From contig JAANWY010000288.1 of the NCBI GenBank assembly GCA_018263655.1, forward strand, positions 1 to 6,836: a stretch of DNA of 6,836 bases, given 5' to 3'. The DNA comes from Anaerolineales bacterium. GTDB taxonomy: Bacteria; Chloroflexota; Anaerolineae; Epilineales; JAANWY01. Below the pieces are notes generated by a model. It made no database searches, was not told the origin of the DNA, and worked only from the letters and a program-made list of their open reading frames with translations. Made by a program: the position numbers and the translations under genes. How positions within the stretch are numbered: the first letter of the stretch is position 1; every line of letters starts with the position of its first letter. This document shows positions 1 through 4,605 of the stretch, piece after piece.

Positions 1-1
1 C

Positions 2-2125
2 GCGACCCAGGTGCTGTATCGTGTGCCGAATCCGCTTGAATATGGCGTTGTCATTATGGATGATGAGGGCCGAATTCAGCAGTTTCTGGAGAAGCCTAGC
101 TGGGGTGAGGTGATTTCGGACACTGTCAATACAGGTATCTATGTGCTGGAGCCTGAGGTGCTCGACTATATCCCGGAGGGTGAACCATGCGACTTCAGCC
201 AGGAGCTGTTTCCCCAGTTACTCGAGGCTGGTGAACGGCTGTACGCCTACGTAGCCGATGGCTACTGGACCGACGTCGGCACGATCCCGGAGTACATGCG
301 AGCCAGCTTCGACATCCTGGAAGGGCATGTCGGAATTGCGGACGAAATCGGGAGCCACATCGGGGGCAGCATTTGGACCGAGGACGATGTCGAGATTGCG
401 CCAGACGCGGAGTTGTACGGGCCAGTCTTTCTGGGTGAGGGGGTGAAGGTCAAGGGTGGCGTCGTTATTCACGGGCCGGCCGTCGTTTGCAATAGTACGG
501 TTCTCGACGACCGCGTACACATCGACCGGAGTATCGTATGGCGCAATGCCTACATCGGTGAGGGAGCGGAAATTCGCGGCGCCATCATCTGCCGACGGGT
601 CAACATCAAGAGCAAGACGGTCCTATCCGAGGGTGTTGTCGTCGGTGACAACAGTGTTGTCGGCGAAGGGGCCATGCTCCATCCCGATGTCAAGCTTTGG
701 CCTAGCAAGGAGGTCGACCCTGGTGCCACAGTCAAATCCAGCATCATCTGGGGGTCCCAGGGCCGCAAAGTGCTCTTCGGTCGCTACGGTGTCACAGGTC
801 TGGTCAACGTTGATTTGACCCCCGAGTTTGCGGCCCAGCTTGGTGCTGCCTTCGGTGCGATTCTGCCCAAAGGGTCGACGGTCACCGTGAACCGGGACCC
901 ACACCGCAGCCCACGGATGATCAAGCGCGGACTCATCTCGGGGTTGCCATCGGCCGGCATCAACGCCGCTGATACCCGTTCAATGCCCATCCCCGTCGTT
1001 AGGTACTACACGCGCATCACCGACGCCGTTGGCGGCGTCAATGTCCGTCTCTCACCCTACGACAACCGGGTGGTCGATATCCGGTTCTTCGATGCCAACG
1101 GGCTCAACTTGGGCAAGGACGTCGAGCGCGATATCGAGAAGGTCTTCTTCCGGGAGGATTTCCGGCGCGTCTACCTGGCTGAAATTGGATTGATCAACTA
1201 CGCACCCCTGGTGGTTGAACGTTATACCGAAGGTTTCATGGCGGCACTGAACACCGGCGTCATTCGCGAAGCTGACTTCCATATCGTCGTCGACTATGCA
1301 AATGCGCCGCCGGCGCTGGTTCTGCCCGCCATCCTCAGCGATTTGGAGTGTGACGTCATCGAGCTGAACGCTCAGTTGGACGAAGCGAAGCTGTCCATCC
1401 TGCGTGAGGAGTTGGAGCGCAACATCGATCGCCTGGCTGCGATATCTTCGGCGCTCGAGGCTGATGTCGGGGTGCGCTTCGATGTGGGAGGCGAGCAGAT
1501 ATTCGTAGTGGACGACCGCGGACGAGTTCTAGAAGACCTGATCGTGGTTGCTGCGCTGGCCGAGCTTGCCTTGCGAGCCCGCGGCGGAGGCACGATCTCC
1601 GTGCCTGTCAACGCGCCGGATATTTTCGATCGCATCGCGGAGCAGCACGGCGGCAACGTCATTCGGACGCGCGTCGATCCGCAAGGGTTGATGGAGGCTG
1701 CCATTCGTGAGAATGTGATCTTCGCCGGCGATGGAGCCGGCAACTACATCTTCCCGGATTTCCAGCCGGCCATTGACGGCCTGATTGCCGTAGCCAAGCT
1801 GCTGGAGTTCCTGGCGATGCAGGATACCACATTGTCGGCCGTTGTGGATAGCTTGCCCAAGTTTCACCTCGCGAAGCAGCAGATCGACTGTCCGTGGGAC
1901 GTCAAAGGCACCGTGATGCGGCGCTTGAATGAAGAGTATCGTGAGCGGCGGGGCCCTCAGATCGATGGTGTGAAGCTTAGGCTAAGCGACGACGAATGGG
2001 TTCTCATTCTGCCAGACCCGGACAGACCGCTGTGCCATGTGTACGCGGAGGCGGATTCTGACGATCAGGCCAGCAGGCTCGCTGAGCGTTACGCCCGAAT
2101 TGCCGAGGAGCTTCGGCCAGAGTAG
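2..2125 (+). CDS. Mannose-1-phosphate guanylyltransferase-like / phosphomannomutase-like fusion protein, 5' partial
   Basis: The gene is cut by the window start. Codons from position 2 read A-T-Q-V and run straight into the nucleotidyltransferase fold, so the GTG at 11 is an internal valine and not a start. Counting that valine as residue 1: residues 1-100 are the C-terminal part of an NTP-transferase domain (YGVVIMDDEGRI, FLEKP, NTGIYVLEPEVL, DGYWTDVGT). Residues about 118-250 are hexapeptide repeats forming a left-handed beta-helix. Residues about 257-704 resemble the four domains of phosphomannomutase/phosphoglucomutase. Family members usually have about 830 residues, so about 125 are missing. 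The expected role is cytoplasmic synthesis of GDP-mannose or a related NDP-sugar for glycan assembly. The mutase part has lost its consensus motifs: the serine loop reads RLSPYD, the metal loop DVGGEQ, the sugar loop GDGAGN and the phosphate loop LPDPDRP. It is therefore probably not a mutase. The exact nucleotide and sugar specificity cannot be read, because the N-terminal signature is outside the window. Confidence 0.88.
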   Translation, partial: ATQVLYRVPNPLEYGVVIMDDEGRIQQFLEKPSWGEVISDTVNTGIYVLEPEVLDYIPEGEPCDFSQELFPQLLEAGERLYAYVADGYWTDVGTIPEYMRASFDILEGHVGIADEIGSHIGGSIWTEDDVEIAPDAELYGPVFLGEGVKVKGGVVIHGPAVVCNSTVLDDRVHIDRSIVWRNAYIGEGAEIRGAIICRRVNIKSKTVLSEGVVVGDNSVVGEGAMLHPDVKLWPSKEVDPGATVKSSIIWGSQGRKVLFGRYGVTGLVNVDLTPEFAAQLGAAFGAILPKGSTVTVNRDPHRSPRMIKRGLISGLPSAGINAADTRSMPIPVVRYYTRITDAVGGVNVRLSPYDNRVVDIRFFDANGLNLGKDVERDIEKVFFREDFRRVYLAEIGLINYAPLVVERYTEGFMAALNTGVIREADFHIVVDYANAPPALVLPAILSDLECDVIELNAQLDEAKLSILREELERNIDRLAAISSALEADVGVRFDVGGEQIFVVDDRGRVLEDLIVVAALAELALRARGGGTISVPVNAPDIFDRIAEQHGGNVIRTRVDPQGLMEAAIRENVIFAGDGAGNYIFPDFQPAIDGLIAVAKLLEFLAMQDTTLSAVVDSLPKFHLAKQQIDCPWDVKGTVMRRLNEEYRERRGPQIDGVKLRLSDDEWVLILPDPDRPLCHVYAEADSDDQASRLAERYARIAEELRPE

Positions 2126-2150
2126 CACCAGCCATCTGGTTATCGGGTCT

Positions 2151-2165
2151 GAGGAGAGCCGGTTG
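2151..2165 (+). promoter_or_regulatory. Ribosome binding site that selects a TTG start for the GT-C gene
   Basis: GAGGAG at 2151-2156 lies 6 nt before TTG at 2163. This is the only strong Shine-Dalgarno match near the beginning of the gene. The ATG at 2037 is buried in the previous gene, and the ATG at 2184 has no purine-rich site at a suitable distance. Either TTG 2163 or ATG 2184 keeps the first membrane segment. Confidence 0.6.
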
Positions 2166-3830
2166 AGCACACAAGAAACGCGTATGCGGTTCCACGTCTC
2201 GCGCGCTGCCCCGAGCCTGCCGCGGGCTTTCACATTATACGTCGTCGTCATCAACATCCTTCTGGTCCACGCCGTCTTCTTCAGTCGGGCGTTAGCCTAC
2301 GACGCCGTGGACGACGCATACATCTCCTTCCGCTACGCCCGGAACTTGGTCCAGGGGGACGGGTTGGTGTTCAACCCTGGTGAGCGGGTCGAAGGGTATA
2401 CGAACTTCCTGTGGACGGTGTTGCTGGCCCCCTTCATCGGCGCCGGCCTGCCGGCTGGCTGGACGTCCATCGTGCTGGGGTTTCTCTTCGCCGCCGCAAC
2501 GCTCTGGCTGTCGGTGCAGTTTCTGCACGTGGTTGACGCATTGTCTATCTTATTCTTGGGGTTGCTTCCAGCGGCGCTCCTGGCCGTCGATGGGTCGTTT
2601 GTGCTGTGGGGCGTGAGCGGTATGGAGACGGCGATGTTCGCGTTTCTTGTGTTGGCCGGCAGCCTGTCGTATCTCCACGAACTTCGGCGCGAGCCTCGCT
2701 TCCCGTGGTCCGGCGTGCTCTTCGCCGCTGCGGCTATGACGCGGCCTGAAGGCGTCCTGTGGTTCGGCTTGACTGTTGCACACGCCGGCCTGTACCGGCT
2801 CATCAGCGAGCGCCGGCAGCCCACCCGAGCCGACATCGTCCGCATCGCGGCGTTTAGCCTGATCTACGGCGGCTACTTCCTGTGGCGCTACGATTACTAC
2901 GGCCATCTGTTGCCCAACACCTTCTACGCCAAGGTGACCTTAGAAGACCCGCAGGCCCAGTACCAGCGCGGGTTAGAGCATCTGCGGGCATTCGCCGGCT
3001 ACCACACAGCCTGGGTCACCGTACCGCTGGCGTTGCTGGCGCTGGCCCGCCGGCGTGCCAGGTGGTGGGCCAGCTATCTGGTCTTCGTGGTCGCGGTGTA
3101 CGCCGGCTACATCGTTTACGTGGGTGGTGATTGGTCCGTGGGTCGCTTTTTTGTGCCAATACTGGCGCCGTTTTACATCTCAGTGGCGACGGGCCTTGGA
3201 GTGCTCTTCGAGTGGGGGCGCCACAGACTCAGTAGATCCAAATTCGTAGTAAAGACTTCAGTCGTTCAGAGGGAAACGACGACTAAAGTCGTCACTACGA
3301 GCCAAAATCTGGATCCACCGAGGCTTGTAGGTCGATTTGCCAAATCGACCTACGGTTGGCGCGTTGCCGGAGTGCTGGTCCTGGTGGGATTGCTGGCGCT
3401 GATCTTCTGGGGCGCGTCGATTCGGGGTGAGTACCGACACTTCATCCAGCCTTTCGATGCAGAGCGGGCCACGCGAGCGCGGACGGAGATGGGCCGCTGG
3501 CTGCGGGAGAACGTGGCGCCTGGCACGCTAATTGCCGTGGACGCTGCCGGCCAGGTGCCGTATTATTCGGGCTTGCCGGCCGTCGACTTCTTCGGCATCA
3601 CCGATCCGCAGATTGCCCACATGCAAGTCGAGGAGATGGGTGAGGGTACGCCGGGGCATGAGAAGTTTGGGTTATCGCAGGTGCTGGCGCGCCGGCCGGA
3701 GTACATCATCATCTTCGGGAATGCTCTCGACGGCTCGTCGGAATACCGCCGGCTGAACGTGCGCTGGACGGACGATCCGGAGCTGTACAGCTTCTTGTCG
3801 ATCTATCGACGGGTTGACCAAGACGGTTGA
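2163..3830 (+). CDS. GT-C superfamily membrane glycosyltransferase (DDAYISFRY family, AftB/ZomB-like)
   Basis: This is a polytopic membrane protein of about 555 residues from the TTG start. The first membrane segment (about residues 24-46) is followed by an extracytoplasmic loop with the signature DDAYISFRYA, G-GLVFNPGERVEGYTNFLW; the two aspartates are residues 50-51. In GT-C enzymes an acidic motif in this loop binds the polyprenyl-phosphate sugar donor. Several hydrophobic segments follow, with a last one at about residues 398-418 (GVLVLVGLLALIFWG). A soluble C-terminal domain then has the pattern MGRWLRENVAPGTLIAVDAAG, YYSGLPAVDFFGITD. This whole arrangement is shared with actinobacterial AftB-like arabinosyltransferases and proteins often labelled ZomB. 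The donor and acceptor sugars cannot be predicted. The gene begins 37 nt after the nucleotidyltransferase gene with no terminator between them, so co-transcription is likely. Oddity: residues about 357-398, between two membrane segments, are encoded by two palindromic DNA repeats and look foreign to the protein. Confidence 0.82.
   Translation: MSTQETRMRFHVSRAAPSLPRAFTLYVVVINILLVHAVFFSRALAYDAVDDAYISFRYARNLVQGDGLVFNPGERVEGYTNFLWTVLLAPFIGAGLPAGWTSIVLGFLFAAATLWLSVQFLHVVDALSILFLGLLPAALLAVDGSFVLWGVSGMETAMFAFLVLAGSLSYLHELRREPRFPWSGVLFAAAAMTRPEGVLWFGLTVAHAGLYRLISERRQPTRADIVRIAAFSLIYGGYFLWRYDYYGHLLPNTFYAKVTLEDPQAQYQRGLEHLRAFAGYHTAWVTVPLALLALARRRARWWASYLVFVVAVYAGYIVYVGGDWSVGRFFVPILAPFYISVATGLGVLFEWGRHRLSRSKFVVKTSVVQRETTTKVVTTSQNLDPPRLVGRFAKSTYGWRVAGVLVLVGLLALIFWGASIRGEYRHFIQPFDAERATRARTEMGRWLRENVAPGTLIAVDAAGQVPYYSGLPAVDFFGITDPQIAHMQVEEMGEGTPGHEKFGLSQVLARRPEYIIIFGNALDGSSEYRRLNVRWTDDPELYSFLSIYRRVDQDG
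3235..3315. repeat. Imperfect palindromic repeat (REP/MITE-like) inside the GT-C gene
   Basis: The arms 3244-3265 and 3279-3300 are inverted repeats of 22 nt with 19 matching pairs, around a 13-nt loop at 3266-3278. The core is CTTCAGTCGT against ACGACTAAAG, with outer ends TCGTAGT and ACTACGA. Outside this, GATCCA (3235-3240) and TGGATC (3310-3315) can also pair. GATCCA further recurs as a direct repeat at 3312-3317, which could be a duplicated target or part of the element. The repeat carries no coding capacity of its own and is translated in the frame of the host gene. It resembles the small non-autonomous palindromes dispersed in many GC-rich genomes. Copy number elsewhere cannot be seen here. 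Confidence 0.7.
3327..3353. repeat. Perfect 13-bp palindrome adjacent to the first repeat
   Basis: GTAGGTCGATTTG (3327-3339) and CAAATCGACCTAC (3341-3353) are perfect inverted repeats separated by a single base. The sequence is unrelated to the palindrome 27 nt upstream, so this looks like a second repeat family placed next to the first. It encodes residues of the form LVGRFAKSTYG in the GT-C protein. It lies inside an open coding region, so a role as terminator is unlikely. Confidence 0.75.
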
Positions 3831-4104
3831 GAATCATACGCAATTGACAACACCCTTCGCCTGTGATAACATGGAGCTTGGCGACATCGTCCTGGACACC
3901 GTAGAGCATTTCTAATCAGAAGGGAAGTCTTGTAGACGGGAATCCAACCGCTGGGGCCGGTCTCCCGACCGTGCCCCTCCCGTTGACCGAAGGTCTCCAA
4001 CAATCTGGGAACTCATCCGGCTCGGTCAGAGACCGACCAGAGCAAGATGTGTAAGGTAGCGAATTCTGGAATCCCCCTAATCAGACGGGAATCGAGGATA
4101 ACGT
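3831..4104 (+). other. Intergenic region with promoter and repeat-containing leader
   Basis: No credible gene is present in these 274 nt. It holds the promoter described separately, then a leader with a repeated motif. CTAATCAGAAGGGAA at 3912-3926 and CTAATCAGACGGGAA at 4077-4091 differ at one base, and AGACGGGAATC at 3934-3944 recurs exactly at 4083-4093. GGTCTC occurs at 3959-3964 and again at 3992-3997, and either copy could pair with GAGACC at 4029-4034. With the adjacent bases the first copy gives a 7-bp helix. No riboswitch class is recognised and no clear intrinsic terminator follows the GT-C gene. Confidence 0.45.
3844..3872 (+). promoter_or_regulatory. Sigma70-type promoter for the downstream gene pair
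   Basis: A perfect -35 box TTGACA (3844-3849) is followed after 17 nt by TAACAT (3867-3872). An overlapping reading is an extended -10 TGTGATAAC (3862-3870) with GATAAC at a 15-nt spacing. It begins 14 nt after the stop codon of the GT-C gene and points to the gene at 4105. Transcription would begin near 3879, leaving a leader of about 225 nt. This separates the last two genes from the first two as a transcription unit. It is a motif match by eye only. Confidence 0.5.
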
Positions 4105-4605
4105 ATGGTTGTGAAAGAAGCAACGAGGACGATACCCCGTACATCGGTACTGGTCCAACAGCTCGATCTGCCGGCTGACTTGAGCTGGTTCAACGACCTG
4201 GGAACAGAGGAGCGGGATGAATTCTTCAGAGGACTGATGATCGTGCTAACTAGCCCACAGAGCGAGTGGCAGACGGCAGTAGAAAGCCACTTGCAACACT
4301 GGCAGATCGCTGTGGGGGTAGCCGCGCGACAAGACAGACCTGTCCTCGACGTGATCCGCGTCTATCAGCCCAAGCCACGGAAGACACCCTTCGAACTCTT
4401 CGTTGAGACGGTGCATGAACTACGGGTCTTTGAGGAGGAGTATGGCATGACGTCGGCGGAGTTCTACGAGAAGTTCCAAGCCGGCGAGATTGAGGAAGGT
4501 CCCTGGGATTACTTCGAGTGGCGCTCCTTGTACGGCGGGTTCCTTTTCATGAAGGAGACGATTACCTTACGGAGGCTCTATGACACGGTTAGCCATGAAG
4601 TCTAG
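4105..4605 (+). CDS. Hypothetical protein with antitoxin-like C-terminal motif
   Basis: This is a 166-residue soluble acidic protein with no signal peptide or membrane segment. The ATG at 4105 is preceded by GAGG (4094-4097) at 7 nt, which supports this start. Its C-terminal part has the pattern FEEEYGMTSAEFYEKF, then a GEIEE stretch and YFEWRSLYGG (about residues 108-145). I associate this E-YGM[ST]--EFY--F--GE----FEW---Y pattern with small antitoxin-like partners of toxin genes in Cyanobacteria and Chloroflexota, for example next to TumE/DUF6516-type proteins. That is recalled family knowledge and has not been searched. The N-terminal 100 residues are not recognised, and the protein is longer than the usual single-domain antitoxin. 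No toxin gene follows: the next gene is a secreted glycoside hydrolase overlapping its 3' end. A structural or regulatory role unrelated to toxin-antitoxin systems remains possible. Confidence 0.72.
   Translation: MVVKEATRTIPRTSVLVQQLDLPADLSWFNDLGTEERDEFFRGLMIVLTSPQSEWQTAVESHLQHWQIAVGVAARQDRPVLDVIRVYQPKPRKTPFELFVETVHELRVFEEEYGMTSAEFYEKFQAGEIEEGPWDYFEWRSLYGGFLFMKETITLRRLYDTVSHEV

Noticed and set aside
11..13. GTG as true start of the first gene
   Set aside because: The codons before it (A-T-Q) continue the conserved nucleotidyltransferase strand, and the N-terminal nucleotide-binding signature is missing, so the gene begins outside the window.
2037..2162. Upstream ATG start for the GT-C gene
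   Set aside because: It would overlap the previous gene by 89 nt and add an Arg/Pro/Ser-rich tail without family similarity, while a strong Shine-Dalgarno precedes TTG 2163.
2333..2845. Minus-strand open frame of 170 codons
   Set aside because: It is antisense to the conserved GT-C membrane region. The composition is low in hydrophobic pattern and rich in Arg, Ser and Pro, as in shadow frames.
3327..3353. Intrinsic transcription terminator
   Set aside because: The hairpin lies inside an open coding sequence and has no following T-tract.
3831..3843. Terminator directly after the GT-C gene
   Set aside because: No GC-rich hairpin with a T-run is visible between the stop codon and the promoter.
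3912..4093. CRISPR array or remnant
   Set aside because: There are only two full copies and one partial copy of a short motif, the spacing is unequal (22 and about 149 nt), the motif has no clear dyad, and no cas gene is present.
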